Assembly (NCBI RefSeq): GCF_002797815.1
Contig: NZ_PGFJ01000001.1
Span: 1,426,001-1,490,000 of the forward strand
Length of the DNA stretch: 64,000 nt
Source: Mucilaginibacter auburnensis
Lineage (GTDB): Bacteria; Bacteroidota; Bacteroidia; Sphingobacteriales; Sphingobacteriaceae
Direction of reading: 5' to 3'
Shown here: positions 43,113 through 53,206 of the stretch, piece by piece
How the letters are laid out: every line of letters begins with the position of its first letter
Numbering within the stretch: the first letter of the stretch is position 1
Notes under the pieces: model-generated
What the model saw: only the letters and a program-made list of their open reading frames with translations
Told to the model about the DNA's origin: nothing
The model's database searches: none
Made by a program: the position numbers and the translations under genes

Positions 43113-46100
43113 ATGAGCAAACTTCAACTTTTTAAAAATGTAAGGTTGTGGAAAACATTATGTCTGATCGCGATGATCAGTTTTGTTTCAACAGTAGCCT
43201 TCGCACAAAATATAACGGTTAAAGGCCGGGTGTTAGACGATAAAGGTGAACCTTTGGTAGGTGCCACCATTAAAGCTACCGGTACTAACAATGCCGTTAC
43301 CGCTGACGCAAGCGGTAACTTTTCACTTAGCGTGCCAAGTAATACTCCAAGTGTTACTATAACCTTTCTTGGTTATGTAGATGTAGTTAAAGCAGTTGCC
43401 GGTAATCCAAATCTGGGAAACATAACAATGGCAGCTAATTCACGCGATTTGAACGAGGTCGTGGTAGTTGGTTACGGTACTGTTAAAAGAACGGAAGTTA
43501 CAGGTACGGTTGCAACCGTAAGCGCTAAAGTTTTACAGGAAATACCTGCGGCTAACGTGGTTACTCAATTACAGGGCCGCGTTGCAGGTTTAGACATCGT
43601 TAACGGACAAATGACTATCAGAGGTTACCGTACTATTGGTAATCAAGGTGCTGACAGGCCATTAATAGTAGTTGACGGTGTTCCGTACTACAACGATATT
43701 TCAAATATCAACCCCAACGATATCAAGAGCGTTGACGTATTAAAAGGAGCTTCTTCTACGGCTATTTACGGTTCTCGTGGTTCTGGTGGTGTAATATTAA
43801 TTACAACCAACAGAGGCCGAGTTGGTAGAACAGAAACCTCTTATGATTCATTCATCGGTATCTCAAAACTTCAGGGTTCGCTTAAAACGCTTGACGCAAC
43901 TGGTTATGCGCAATTGAAAGCTGACGCTTATGAAGGCGCCTTGTTACAAAAAAATAATAATGCCCAAGCCTATCCTTTAACAGCTTCTGAACTTGCTAAC
44001 CAAGCAGCCGGTGTTAATACCGACTGGGTAAAGCTTTTGATAAAGCAACAATTAGTGTGGGATCAAAACCTGCGTGTTTCAAGCGGAACCGAAAAAACTC
44101 AGTTCAATGCTGCTTTAGGTTATCGTAGAACAACAAATGGCAACTTACAGCCAAACAACACTGGTCAGCGTGTTACCATGAATATCAATGTTGATCATCA
44201 ACTTACCAAAGTAATTAAGTTTGGTGCGCAAACGCGTAACACATTAAACACTAATGATGCCTCAGGTGGCGATCAGTTAGGAACTGCACAGTGGATGAGT
44301 CCGTTGGCAACACCTTATAATGCAGACGGGTCTATCAACTTAAGGCCTCTTACCGGCCAACTTGACGAATCAACTGCTAATCCGTTATTACGCGGTACAA
44401 TTCCTGATATGTATTATAATTATACCAGGGGTTGGGTAAGTGATAACATAGTTTACGCTGAGTTGAAGCCTATTGACCACTTAACTTATAAATATACAGT
44501 TAACTATAACTACTCTCAATCAACAGGAAACGTTTACAATGGTATTAACGGTGTTAATATTGTTAACGTTGGTCAAACTACAGCAAGTACAAACAATAGC
44601 ACTTCCTTCCGTGTCGCACAGGAGCACTTGTTGAACTATAATAATACATTCGGTAAACACAGTATTAACTTGACCGGTGTATTTACTGCTGAAAGACAAC
44701 ACAATGAAGGCTCAAGCATGAGCGCTCAAAATATACCCCAGTTTACCAATAAAAACGCCAACCTAAATTTAGGCACGTTCACTGGCTTTAATGGTAACTG
44801 GACAGAAACAGGTTTGTTATCTTATGTAGGTCGTTTAAATTATACATTCAACAATAGGTATAACTTTACTGCAAGCATGCGTGCCGACGGTAATTCAACG
44901 CTTGCACAAGGTAACCAATGGACTTCATATCCTGCATTTGGTTTAGGGTGGACCCTTACCAACGAGGATTTTATGAAAAAGTATACCTTCGTTGATAATT
45001 TAAAATTACGTGCTGGCTACGGCGAGAATTCGACTATAAGCGGTGGTGCTTACAACACTTTAGGCCCGCTTGATCTGGCACCTTTCCAGTTCGGTGGTGT
45101 AACAGCGGGTAACAAACAAGGTGTAAGGGTAACTAACTTAACTAACCCAACCCTTACCTGGCAACGTACACATGAGGCTAACGTTGCTTTAGATTTCGCT
45201 GTATTGAAAAATCGTATAACCGGTACGGTTGAGGCGTTTTATCAAAAAACAACAGGTATTATTCTAAACAATATATTGCCTTCAACAATTGGAGTAAGTT
45301 CAATGCCAACTAACCTTGGTGTGACCGAAAACAAAGGTATTGAGGTAACATTAAGCACTGTTAATATCCAGGATTTAGGCGGTTTCAGCTGGTCATCTGA
45401 TTTTAACATTGGTTTTATCCGTGAAAAAATTGTTTCGTTACCTAATGGCGCTCAAAGAAATATAGGTTCAGGTTTGTTTGTTGGTCAGCCACTTTCAGTG
45501 ATTTATGACGTTAGAAAGCTTGGAATTTGGCAAGTTTCTGATTCGCCTGGTCCAACAAGTACAGTAAACGGTGTTCCTGTTTATGCTCCTGTTAGAGGTC
45601 AAACTTCACCATTGCAATATCCGGGTCAAATAAGAGTTCAGGATGTTGACGGCAATGGTAAGATCGATGCTGATGATAACCAGATCATAGGTCACTTTAA
45701 TCCTAATTATACTTTTGGATTTACCAATAGGTTTGCTTATAAAGGATTTGACGCAAGTTTAGTTATCACTGCTCGTATGGGCTTTACCACACTTGTGCCT
45801 TACGTATCGTCTAATAACTCAGGTACAGAGGGCTGGCAGTTTCTTAACTTAGGCCGTCATAACCAACCTGTTATTGATTACTGGACTCCGCGTAATCCAA
45901 CCAACGCTTTCCCAATGCCAAACAACCAGTTCTTTAGCCAGTATTATTCTACCTTACAGTATTATGATGGCTCATTTATTCGTGCTAAAGCTGTTAACCT
46001 AGGCTACAATATTCCCGCTAACGCAGTAAAACGTATCGGTCTGTCATCACTAAGAGTGTATGCAAACATTACAAATCCGTTTGTTATCTATTCGCCGGTA

Positions 46101-46259
46101 AGCAATTTCAGTTTCTCTGTTACTGATCCCGAATCAGTTCCTGTAACGCCAGTACCTTCAAGCACAAGTGGAAACATTGGCGGAGGCAATAGAGCCGTAG
46201 GTTTGAATGCAGGTACGCAAAGACGTGAGTTTTATTTCGGTATACAAGCAAGGTTTTAA
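43113..46259 (+). CDS. SusC/RagA family TonB-dependent outer-membrane transporter (pair 2)
   Basis: A 1048-residue protein from the ATG at 43113, giving a good signal peptide (LWKTLCLIAMISFVSTVAFAQ). The carboxypeptidase-regulatory-like domain (ITVKGRVLDDKGEPLVGATIKATGTN) is followed by NEVVVVGYGTVKR (TonB-box region), the plug (GRVAGLDIVNGQMTIRGYRTIG, VDVLKGASSTAIYGSRGSGGVILITT) and a barrel ending FYFGIQARF. Alternative upstream starts overlap the leader. It pairs with the SusD gene 17 bp downstream and is not a close copy of the SusC of pair 1, so the two may take different oligosaccharides. Confidence 0.95.
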   Translation: MSKLQLFKNVRLWKTLCLIAMISFVSTVAFAQNITVKGRVLDDKGEPLVGATIKATGTNNAVTADASGNFSLSVPSNTPSVTITFLGYVDVVKAVAGNPNLGNITMAANSRDLNEVVVVGYGTVKRTEVTGTVATVSAKVLQEIPAANVVTQLQGRVAGLDIVNGQMTIRGYRTIGNQGADRPLIVVDGVPYYNDISNINPNDIKSVDVLKGASSTAIYGSRGSGGVILITTNRGRVGRTETSYDSFIGISKLQGSLKTLDATGYAQLKADAYEGALLQKNNNAQAYPLTASELANQAAGVNTDWVKLLIKQQLVWDQNLRVSSGTEKTQFNAALGYRRTTNGNLQPNNTGQRVTMNINVDHQLTKVIKFGAQTRNTLNTNDASGGDQLGTAQWMSPLATPYNADGSINLRPLTGQLDESTANPLLRGTIPDMYYNYTRGWVSDNIVYAELKPIDHLTYKYTVNYNYSQSTGNVYNGINGVNIVNVGQTTASTNNSTSFRVAQEHLLNYNNTFGKHSINLTGVFTAERQHNEGSSMSAQNIPQFTNKNANLNLGTFTGFNGNWTETGLLSYVGRLNYTFNNRYNFTASMRADGNSTLAQGNQWTSYPAFGLGWTLTNEDFMKKYTFVDNLKLRAGYGENSTISGGAYNTLGPLDLAPFQFGGVTAGNKQGVRVTNLTNPTLTWQRTHEANVALDFAVLKNRITGTVEAFYQKTTGIILNNILPSTIGVSSMPTNLGVTENKGIEVTLSTVNIQDLGGFSWSSDFNIGFIREKIVSLPNGAQRNIGSGLFVGQPLSVIYDVRKLGIWQVSDSPGPTSTVNGVPVYAPVRGQTSPLQYPGQIRVQDVDGNGKIDADDNQIIGHFNPNYTFGFTNRFAYKGFDASLVITARMGFTTLVPYVSSNNSGTEGWQFLNLGRHNQPVIDYWTPRNPTNAFPMPNNQFFSQYYSTLQYYDGSFIRAKAVNLGYNIPANAVKRIGLSSLRVYANITNPFVIYSPVSNFSFSVTDPESVPVTPVPSSTSGNIGGGNRAVGLNAGTQRREFYFGIQARF

Positions 46260-46276
46260 TTTTAAGGAAATAAGAA

Positions 46277-48295
46277 ATGAAAATATTTAAAAAAACGGCC
46301 ATTGTTCTGGCTGCGTTAGCAGCGATAGGAACAGTATCCAGTTGTAAAAAGCTTCTGGTAGAGCAGCCACGCACACAATTATTGCCTGATTACTTTAAAA
46401 CAGGTGGTGGCATTATAGCAGGTATAATTGGTGTTTACGCCGATATACGTGATTACTCGGGTGGTGAATCTACTCTTTATTGGGTGGGTACTGACGAAGG
46501 ACGTCAAGGGTCTTCGGGAAGTTCAACAGCACAGTTGTTTGACAATTACAATGGCATTAACAGCTCAAACACACCTGGATTTGACGGTAGGTGGGCTGAT
46601 ATTAATACGCTCAATGGTGTATTAAAATTTGCTCCTTTAGCAAATGATATAACTGATTCGCAAAAAGCAACATATATAGCTCAAGCCAAATTTTTGAGAG
46701 CATGGCTATATTTCCAATTGGTACAAACCTACGGTGGAACTACAGCAACTGAAAAAAGTGGTATACCTCTTAATATTGAATTTATTGAGGCCCCAAGGAG
46801 TAGCGAAGCGCCTGCACCATTAGCAGATATTTATAATCAAATAATCAAGGATTTTACCGAGTCTATATCGGGATTGCCAAATACAATTACCTCTGATAAT
46901 CCTTTCTCAGGAGCAGGAGCAGGAAAAACCGCCACTGCCGCAGTTGCTAAAACCTATTTAGCAAAAGCTTATCTTACCCGTGGTTATCTAACCGAAATAG
47001 CGCAACCTGCCGATTTTCAAAAGGCAGCTGACCTTTCGGCAGAAGTAATTGCTAACAAAGGTGTGTATGGTCTTGATTTATGGCAAAGTTATGCCGATGC
47101 CTATAAAATCGAGAACGATTACGGTAAAGAAAATATGTTTAATATTGACTACGGCTTAGGTGGTTCTGACGAAAACTATACCCGTTATCAACAACAAGGT
47201 GATGGTGGTTGGGGTATAAACTTTCTTTATGTAGTTTGGCGTTGGGATTATATCGCAAATGCTGGTATTGATAATAACAATAACATAGACGCCGTTCCTC
47301 AAACAGTTAGCACATCTAAACAGCCAATGCGCCGCGATAACTATAACGGTCGTCCATACGCACGTGTTGCTCCAAATGGCCCCTACTTGTACGGAACATT
47401 ATGGCCGGCTGGTCAAATTAAGGATAGCCGCTTTGATGCTACCTTCCAAACGTTTTGGATTTATAATAAACCACTTTACCCTGCTGCAGGAAGTGTAGCT
47501 CCTGGTTTAACAAGTGCTGAGGTTGCTGCCGGAAAAACCGGGGCGGGCTCTAAAGGTGCATTAATACCTACTTCAAATTTCTCAGAAACGGCATACAACA
47601 TTCCTGTTGACGGTGATACAGCAGTGTTGATTACAGATCGCGATGTTACCATGGCGAGGCGGGATGCCTTTAAAGGCTTAATTGTTGAACCTAATCAAAT
47701 CAACAATTTAAGGTGGCCAACTGTTAAAAAGTTTGATGATACTCGTCGTACTCGTTTGAACGATAAATCAGCTCGTCCTATAATTATGTTGCGTTTCTCT
47801 GAGCTTTATTTAATTAATGCGGAGGCTAACTACATGTTAGGAAAAACAACTGAAGCTGCTAATTCATTAAATGTTCTTAGAACACGTGCTGCTTATCGCA
47901 ATCCTTCAGATGGCGACCGTATTCCTAAACATGCATTTAGGGTAACTGCAGCTAATATGGCAGCAGCCAATGCCGCTAACATTGCCGCAAACCAGTTAAG
48001 CGCTTCAGAACTTGCTCAATTAGCTGTTGCTTATAATAAAACTCCAGGTACAGCATTGAATGGCTTGGATCTTATATTGGACGAATACAGCCGTGAGTTG
48101 TTTGGTGATCAACGCAGATGGTATGATCTGGTTAGAACCCGCTACCTTGTACGTCGTGTTAAAATGTACAAAGGAGCAACAGCGCCGAGTAGTGTAGACG
48201 CCGTGCAGGATTTCCATATGCGCAGACCTATCCCACAAAGTTTGATCGACGCTGTTTTAACAGGACCTAAATATCCTCAAAACAACGGTTATTAA
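46277..48295 (+). CDS. SusD/RagB family glycan-binding lipoprotein (pair 2)
   Basis: A 672-residue lipoprotein (lipobox TVSSC, then KKLLVEQPRTQLLPDYF). It has typical RagB/SusD motifs: ATYIAQAKFLRAWLYFQLVQTYGG, AAVAKTYLAKAYLTRGY, MLRFSELYLINAEANYMLGKTTEAANSLNVLRTRAAY and LDLILDEYSRELFGDQRRWYDLVRT. It is clearly longer than the SusD of pair 1 and of the classic RagB type. It works at the surface with SusC of the same pair. Confidence 0.95.
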   Translation: MKIFKKTAIVLAALAAIGTVSSCKKLLVEQPRTQLLPDYFKTGGGIIAGIIGVYADIRDYSGGESTLYWVGTDEGRQGSSGSSTAQLFDNYNGINSSNTPGFDGRWADINTLNGVLKFAPLANDITDSQKATYIAQAKFLRAWLYFQLVQTYGGTTATEKSGIPLNIEFIEAPRSSEAPAPLADIYNQIIKDFTESISGLPNTITSDNPFSGAGAGKTATAAVAKTYLAKAYLTRGYLTEIAQPADFQKAADLSAEVIANKGVYGLDLWQSYADAYKIENDYGKENMFNIDYGLGGSDENYTRYQQQGDGGWGINFLYVVWRWDYIANAGIDNNNNIDAVPQTVSTSKQPMRRDNYNGRPYARVAPNGPYLYGTLWPAGQIKDSRFDATFQTFWIYNKPLYPAAGSVAPGLTSAEVAAGKTGAGSKGALIPTSNFSETAYNIPVDGDTAVLITDRDVTMARRDAFKGLIVEPNQINNLRWPTVKKFDDTRRTRLNDKSARPIIMLRFSELYLINAEANYMLGKTTEAANSLNVLRTRAAYRNPSDGDRIPKHAFRVTAANMAAANAANIAANQLSASELAQLAVAYNKTPGTALNGLDLILDEYSRELFGDQRRWYDLVRTRYLVRRVKMYKGATAPSSVDAVQDFHMRRPIPQSLIDAVLTGPKYPQNNGY

Positions 48296-48320
48296 TACTA
48301 ATAACTTAATTAGTAATGCT

Positions 48321-48352
48321 AGAACCGCCCCAAATTATGGGGCGGTTTTTTT
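48321..48352 (+). terminator. Intrinsic terminator after susD2
   Basis: AACCGCCCC pairs with GGGGCGGTT around a 7-base loop and is followed by TTTTTTATTTT. It ends the susC2-susD2 transcript. Confidence 0.92.
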
Positions 48353-48377
48353 ATTTTGCAATCTCCTAGTAGATGTC

Positions 48378-48410
48378 CTCACATTAAAGTGAGCTTATTG
48401 CTTATATTTG
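48378..48410 (+). promoter_or_regulatory. araR promoter with a small palindrome
   Basis: TATATTTG at 48403-48410 matches the Bacteroidota -7 box TAnnTTTG exactly and lies 24 bases before the araR ATG. No TTG sits at the usual -33 distance. Instead the inverted repeat CTCAC-ATTAAA-GTGAG (48378-48393) covers that position, where a repressor would block transcription. This would suit autoregulation by AraR. Confidence 0.5.
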
Positions 48411-48434
48411 AACCTTAGCTGACAATTAAGCCTC

Positions 48435-49142
48435 ATGCAGAAATACTTTCATCAAACACGATTACTGTTAGCAGTTGACTGCATCATATTTGGATTTGAT
48501 GGTGAAGAGCTTAAACTATTACTTATACAAAGAGGCTTTGAACCCGAAAAAGGTAACTGGAGCTTGATGGGCGGATTTGTTCAACCTGAGGAAAGTTTAG
48601 ACCAGGCAGCCAACCGTATATTAAAGCAGCTTACCGGACTTGATGGTGTTTATCTGGAACAATTGTACACCTTTGGCGAACCCAATCGTGATCCAAAAGA
48701 GCGTGTCGCATCTGTAGCCTACTTCGCGCTGGTTGATGTTTCTAAGTATGAAAAACAGATTAGCCATGATTATCATGCAGATTGGTTTCCGCTAAAGAAA
48801 GTACCTGAGTTAATATTTGATCAGCCGGCCATGGTTGAGATGGCTCAGAAACGTATTCGCTATAAAGCCGCGCTTCATCCGATATTGTTTGAGTTATTGC
48901 CTGAGAAGTTTACCATACCGCAACTCCAAAATTTATATGAAAGCGTTTACGATACAACTATTGATAAGCGCAACTTCAGTAAACGGGTTTTAGCCACTAA
49001 GCTTTTGATAAAGCTTAATGATAAAGATAAATCCAGCTCAAAAAGGGGAGCATATTACTATAAACTTAACATGCAAAACTACTACGCCAAGTTTCAGGCT
49101 TTCATGAATTTTATACCTAATCCGGATAACCTGATGGCTTAA
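48435..49142 (+). CDS. araR: NUDIX-domain transcriptional regulator of arabinose use, AraR type
   Basis: A 235-residue protein. Residues 1-150 form a NUDIX-like domain (LLLAVDCIIFGFDGEELKLLLIQRGFEPEKGNWSLMGGFVQPEESLDQAANRILKQLTGL). The catalytic NUDIX box is degenerate, as in sensor-only members (NrtR-like). The C-terminal ~85 residues form a winged helix (FTIPQLQNLYESVYDTTIDKRNFSKRVLATKLLIKL). Bacteroidota AraR of this build is a repressor released by L-arabinose. The location directly ahead of araB-araD-araA strongly supports this assignment. Confidence 0.88.
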   Translation: MQKYFHQTRLLLAVDCIIFGFDGEELKLLLIQRGFEPEKGNWSLMGGFVQPEESLDQAANRILKQLTGLDGVYLEQLYTFGEPNRDPKERVASVAYFALVDVSKYEKQISHDYHADWFPLKKVPELIFDQPAMVEMAQKRIRYKAALHPILFELLPEKFTIPQLQNLYESVYDTTIDKRNFSKRVLATKLLIKLNDKDKSSSKRGAYYYKLNMQNYYAKFQAFMNFIPNPDNLMA

Positions 49143-49222
49143 ACACAGGCTGGTAATGTTTGGAAATAAATTTTATAATCTTAATAAATAAGTGTTATTT
49201 TGACACCAATTTTTAAACCTAT

Positions 49223-50923
49223 ATGGAATTGGATAAATATGTAATTGGTGTTGATTATGGCACCGATTCTGTACGCGCTATTATTGTTAATGCCGCTAAC
49301 GGAAAAGAAATGGCATCGTCGGTACATTATTACCAACGCTGGCAAAAGGCTATGTTTTGCGATGCGCCTAACAACGTTTTCAGGCAGCATCCGCTTGATT
49401 ATCTGGAAGGATTAGAGATAACCATTAAAGACGCCATTAACAAAGCAGGGGGTAAAGCCATTGCCGATAATGTGCGCGGTATATCTGTTGATACAACCGG
49501 ATCAACTCCAATAGCCGTTGATGAAAAGGGTACTCCGTTGGCCTTAAAGCCTGAGTTTGAAAACAACCCTAACGCGATGTTTATTTTATGGAAAGACCAT
49601 ACAGCTATTAAAGAAGCGGCTGAGATAAATGAGCATGCAACCAAATTTGATGTTAATTACTTAAAATATGTTGGCGGTATCTACTCGTCTGAGTGGTTTT
49701 GGGCCAAGTTACTGCACATCATTCGTGTTGACGAGAAAGTGCGCAAGGCAACATATTCTTGGGTAGAGCATTGTGATTGGATCCCATTCGTGTTAACAGG
49801 TGGTAATGACGCATCTCAAATAAAAAGAAGCAGATGCGCTGCAGGCCATAAAGCACTTTGGGCCGAAGAGTTTGGCGGTTTACCTCCTGATGAGTTCTTC
49901 TCAACTTTAGATCCGTTGCTTGCTGGTTTTGCTTCGCGTTTGTTCAGAGACACTTATACTTCTGATATTGCCGCAGGCACCATTGGCGCTGAATGGGCTG
50001 CAAAATTAGGCTTACCGGCAGATGTGAAAATTGGCGTTGGCGCTTTCGATGCACACATGGGCGCCGTTGGCGGTCAGATTGAGCCTTACTACCTGAGCAA
50101 GGTAATGGGTACATCAACCTGCGATATTTTAGTAGCTCCAAATGCCGAAATGAAAGACAAACTTGTTGCAGGTATTTGCGGACAGGTTGATGGTTCTGTT
50201 ATTCCGGGCATGGCTGGTTTAGAGGCAGGCCAGTCTGCTTTTGGCGATACTTATGCCTGGTTCAAAAACGTATTGTCTTGGCCAATAAACAATTTGTTGA
50301 CCAAATCAAAGGTTATTGATGAGGGCACTGCTGAAGCTTTAAAGAACGAAATTTTTGAAGAGATAATCCCCGAGCTAAGTCGTCAGGCTGCTATGCTTCC
50401 GATAGAAGAGACGAATGAACTGGCTATCGACTGGTTTAATGGTCGCCGTACGCCTGATGCTGATCAATCACTTAAAGGTGCGGTTATCGGCTTAAATTTA
50501 GGTACAGATGCGCCACGTTTCTTCCGTGCCATTGCTGAGGCTACCTGCTTCGGTGCAAAAAGCATTGTTGAGCGTATGATTGATGAGGGTGTACCGGTTA
50601 AAGGTTTGATAGGTATTGGTGGGGTAGCTAAAAAATCATCATTTATTATGCAAATGATGGCCGACATTATAGGTATGCCTATTAAGATACATCAGCACGT
50701 ACATACCTGTGCTTTAGGTGCAGCTATGTTTGCATCGGTAGTTGCAGAACTGCACAACAATGTAGAAGAAGCAATGGCGGCTATGGGCGGTGGTTTTGAT
50801 GTGGTTTACGAACCAAACCCCGAACTTAGCGCAGTTTATGCTAAACGCTATGAGCAATATAAAGGCCTTGGCGAATTTATTACCTTCCGTACCAGGCAAC
50901 TGGAAAAATCTGTTAACGCATGA
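49223..50923 (+). CDS. araB: Ribulokinase
   Basis: A 566-residue FGGY kinase: YVIGVDYGTDSVRAIIVNAANG at the N-terminus, ISVDTTGSTPIAVDEKG, MFILWKDHTA, KVMGTSTCDILVA, GQSAFGDTYAWFKN and LIGIGGVAKKSSFIMQMMADIIG. The long form and the GTSTCD segment are typical of ribulokinases rather than xylulokinases. It makes L-ribulose-5-phosphate. Its stop overlaps the araD start by four bases. Confidence 0.96.
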   Translation: MELDKYVIGVDYGTDSVRAIIVNAANGKEMASSVHYYQRWQKAMFCDAPNNVFRQHPLDYLEGLEITIKDAINKAGGKAIADNVRGISVDTTGSTPIAVDEKGTPLALKPEFENNPNAMFILWKDHTAIKEAAEINEHATKFDVNYLKYVGGIYSSEWFWAKLLHIIRVDEKVRKATYSWVEHCDWIPFVLTGGNDASQIKRSRCAAGHKALWAEEFGGLPPDEFFSTLDPLLAGFASRLFRDTYTSDIAAGTIGAEWAAKLGLPADVKIGVGAFDAHMGAVGGQIEPYYLSKVMGTSTCDILVAPNAEMKDKLVAGICGQVDGSVIPGMAGLEAGQSAFGDTYAWFKNVLSWPINNLLTKSKVIDEGTAEALKNEIFEEIIPELSRQAAMLPIEETNELAIDWFNGRRTPDADQSLKGAVIGLNLGTDAPRFFRAIAEATCFGAKSIVERMIDEGVPVKGLIGIGGVAKKSSFIMQMMADIIGMPIKIHQHVHTCALGAAMFASVVAELHNNVEEAMAAMGGGFDVVYEPNPELSAVYAKRYEQYKGLGEFITFRTRQLEKSVNA

Positions 50924-51621
50924 GTAAGTATCAGCATATAAAAGACGAGGCTTACGCAGCTAACATGCAGCTTCCAAAATTGGGTTTGGTGTTATTTACG
51001 TTTGGTAACGTAAGCGCGGTTGACAGAAGCTTAGGCGTATTTGCTATCAAACCAAGCGGTGTGCCGTACGAAGATCTGACACCAGACAGTATGGTGATTG
51101 TTGACTTTGATGCCAATACTGTTGAAGGTAACTTACGTCCGTCATCTGATACCAAAACACATGCTGTACTATACAAGCATTGGGATAGCATTGGTGGAGT
51201 AGTACATACGCACTCAACCTATGGTACCTCATGGGCACAGGCACAGCGTGATATACCAATTTTTGGTACCACACATGCCGACCACCTGACTACCGATATT
51301 CCGTGCGCGCCGCCAATGGACGATGCCATGATAAAAGGTAACTATGAGTATGAAACCGGTTTTCAGATCATGAACCACTTTAACAAATTCAATTTGGATT
51401 ATAAAGAGGTAGAAATGATACTGGTAGGTAACCATGCGCCATTTACCTGGGGTAAAACAGCTGCCAAAGCCGTTTACAACAGTGCCGTTTTAGAATGCGT
51501 TGCGCAAATGGCTTACTTAACTGAGCAGATCAATCCCCAGGCACCACGTTTAAAAGATACGTTGATCAACAAACACTTTCAGCGTAAACATGGTCCGGAT
51601 TCATACTACGGCCAAAGCTAA
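50920..51621 (+). CDS. araD: L-ribulose-5-phosphate 4-epimerase
   Basis: A 233-residue class II aldolase-fold enzyme: FTFGNVSAVDRSLGVFAIKPSGVPYEDLTP, the zinc ligands of VVHTHSTYGTSWAQA (HTH) and the later His in ILVGNHAPFTWGKTA. It converts L-ribulose-5-phosphate to D-xylulose-5-phosphate. Translationally coupled with araB and 33 bp from araA. Confidence 0.96.
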   Translation: MSKYQHIKDEAYAANMQLPKLGLVLFTFGNVSAVDRSLGVFAIKPSGVPYEDLTPDSMVIVDFDANTVEGNLRPSSDTKTHAVLYKHWDSIGGVVHTHSTYGTSWAQAQRDIPIFGTTHADHLTTDIPCAPPMDDAMIKGNYEYETGFQIMNHFNKFNLDYKEVEMILVGNHAPFTWGKTAAKAVYNSAVLECVAQMAYLTEQINPQAPRLKDTLINKHFQRKHGPDSYYGQS

Positions 51622-51654
51622 TCACCAATTGACTGATAAAATTATAACATAAAA

Positions 51655-53145
51655 ATGATCGACTTAAAAAAATCAGAGATCTGGTTCATCACCGGAAGCC
51701 AGCACCTTTACGGCGAAGAAACGCTTCGTCAGGTTGCGGTACACTCGCAAGAAATTGCTGCAGGTTTAAACAATGCCGGCCAGATACCGGTAACTGTTGT
51801 TTACAAACCTATTGTTAAAAGCACCGAAGAAATATACGATACCATTGCTGAAGCTAACAATGCTGAAAACTGTATTGGTATAGTTACCTGGATGCACACT
51901 TTTTCGCCTGCTAAAATGTGGATACGTGGTTTAAGCATCCTGAAAAAACCGTTATTGCACCTGCACACCCAGTTTAACCGCGATATTCCATGGAACTCTA
52001 TTGATATGGATTTCATGAACCTGAACCAAAGTGCCCACGGCGACCGTGAGTTTGGTTTCATGGTATCGCGTATGCGTTTAGAGCGTAAAGTGGTTGTTGG
52101 CCACTGGCAAGAAACTGAAGTTGCTGAGCAAATTGGTGCTTGGTCTCGCGCTGCTGCTGCATGGCACGATTGGCAAGGCGCTAAATTTGTTCGTTTTGGC
52201 GATAACATGCGTTATGTTGCTGTTACCGATGGTGATAAAGTTGAAGCCGAATTACAGTTTGGTTTCTCTGTAAACACATATGGTATTGGTGATCTGGTAG
52301 CTGTTATTAATGAGGTTACTGAAGCTGAAATTAGCACCTTATTAGACGAATACGAAGCAACTTACAACATGGATGCTTCATTGCGCAAAGGCGGAGAGAA
52401 ACACCAGTCGGTTTATGATGCTGCTAAAATTGAATTAGGCTTACGCAAATTCTTAGAGGCCGGAAATTACAAAGGTTTCAGCGATACTTTTGAAGATCTG
52501 CATGGCATGATCCAGTTACCAGGTATTGCTGCTCAGCGTTTAATGGAAGCAGGTTACGGTTTTGCCGGTGAAGGCGACTGGAAAACAGCTGCATTAGTTC
52601 GTGCTTGTAAAGTAATGGGTAGCGGCCTGCCGGGTGGTAACGCCTTTATGGAAGATTACACTTACCATTTTGATCCAAACAACGCTTTGGTATTAGGCTC
52701 GCACATGCTGGAAGTTGACTCATCATTAGCCAGCGGTAAAGCTACTTTAGAGGTTCATCCTTTAGGTATTGGCGGCAAAGCTGATCCTGCACGTTTAGTA
52801 TTTAACGTAGCGGGTGGCCCTGCGCTTAACGCGTCATTAATTGATATGGGTAACCGTTTCCGTTTACTAATTAATGAGGTGGAAGCTGTTGAGCCAACTA
52901 ATGATCTGCCTAACTTACCGGTAGCGCGCGTATTATGGAAACCACTTCCTGATATGAAAACAGGTTGCGCTGCATGGATCTATGCAGGTGGTGCACACCA
53001 TACTGCTTACAGCCAGAACTTAACTGCTGAACATTTGTATGATTTTGCTTCAATTGCAGGTGTTGAGTTTATCCGTATTGGTAAAGATACTCGCATTGAT
53101 CAGTTACGTAACGAACTAAAATGGAACGACAGGTTCTATAAATAA
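51655..53145 (+). CDS. araA: L-arabinose isomerase
   Basis: A 496-residue enzyme with the full family layout: [60 protein letters not shown], the catalytic GAGKTA-equivalent region [24 protein letters not shown] [10 protein letters not shown], and [12 protein letters not shown] near the end. It interconverts L-arabinose and L-ribulose using a divalent metal. It is the last gene of the araR-araB-araD-araA run. Confidence 0.97.
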   Translation: MIDLKKSEIWFITGSQHLYGEETLRQVAVHSQEIAAGLNNAGQIPVTVVYKPIVKSTEEIYDTIAEANNAENCIGIVTWMHTFSPAKMWIRGLSILKKPLLHLHTQFNRDIPWNSIDMDFMNLNQSAHGDREFGFMVSRMRLERKVVVGHWQETEVAEQIGAWSRAAAAWHDWQGAKFVRFGDNMRYVAVTDGDKVEAELQFGFSVNTYGIGDLVAVINEVTEAEISTLLDEYEATYNMDASLRKGGEKHQSVYDAAKIELGLRKFLEAGNYKGFSDTFEDLHGMIQLPGIAAQRLMEAGYGFAGEGDWKTAALVRACKVMGSGLPGGNAFMEDYTYHFDPNNALVLGSHMLEVDSSLASGKATLEVHPLGIGGKADPARLVFNVAGGPALNASLIDMGNRFRLLINEVEAVEPTNDLPNLPVARVLWKPLPDMKTGCAAWIYAGGAHHTAYSQNLTAEHLYDFASIAGVEFIRIGKDTRIDQLRNELKWNDRFYK

Positions 53146-53170
53146 GGATCTACAGAAACACACAACAATA

Positions 53171-53203
53171 GAAAGGCCGTTCCAAAAGGAGCGGCTTTTC
53201 TGC
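53171..53203. terminator. Hairpin between araA and the hybrid sensor gene
   Basis: AAAGGCCGTTCC pairs with GGAGCGGCTTT with one bulged base and one G-T pair. It lies between two convergent genes and may serve both strands. Confidence 0.7.
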
Positions 53204-53206
53204 GTT

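Noticed and set aside
51801..52208. A 135-codon minus-strand ORF inside araA
   Set aside because: Antisense to a recognised enzyme gene; composition follows from the codon pattern of araA.
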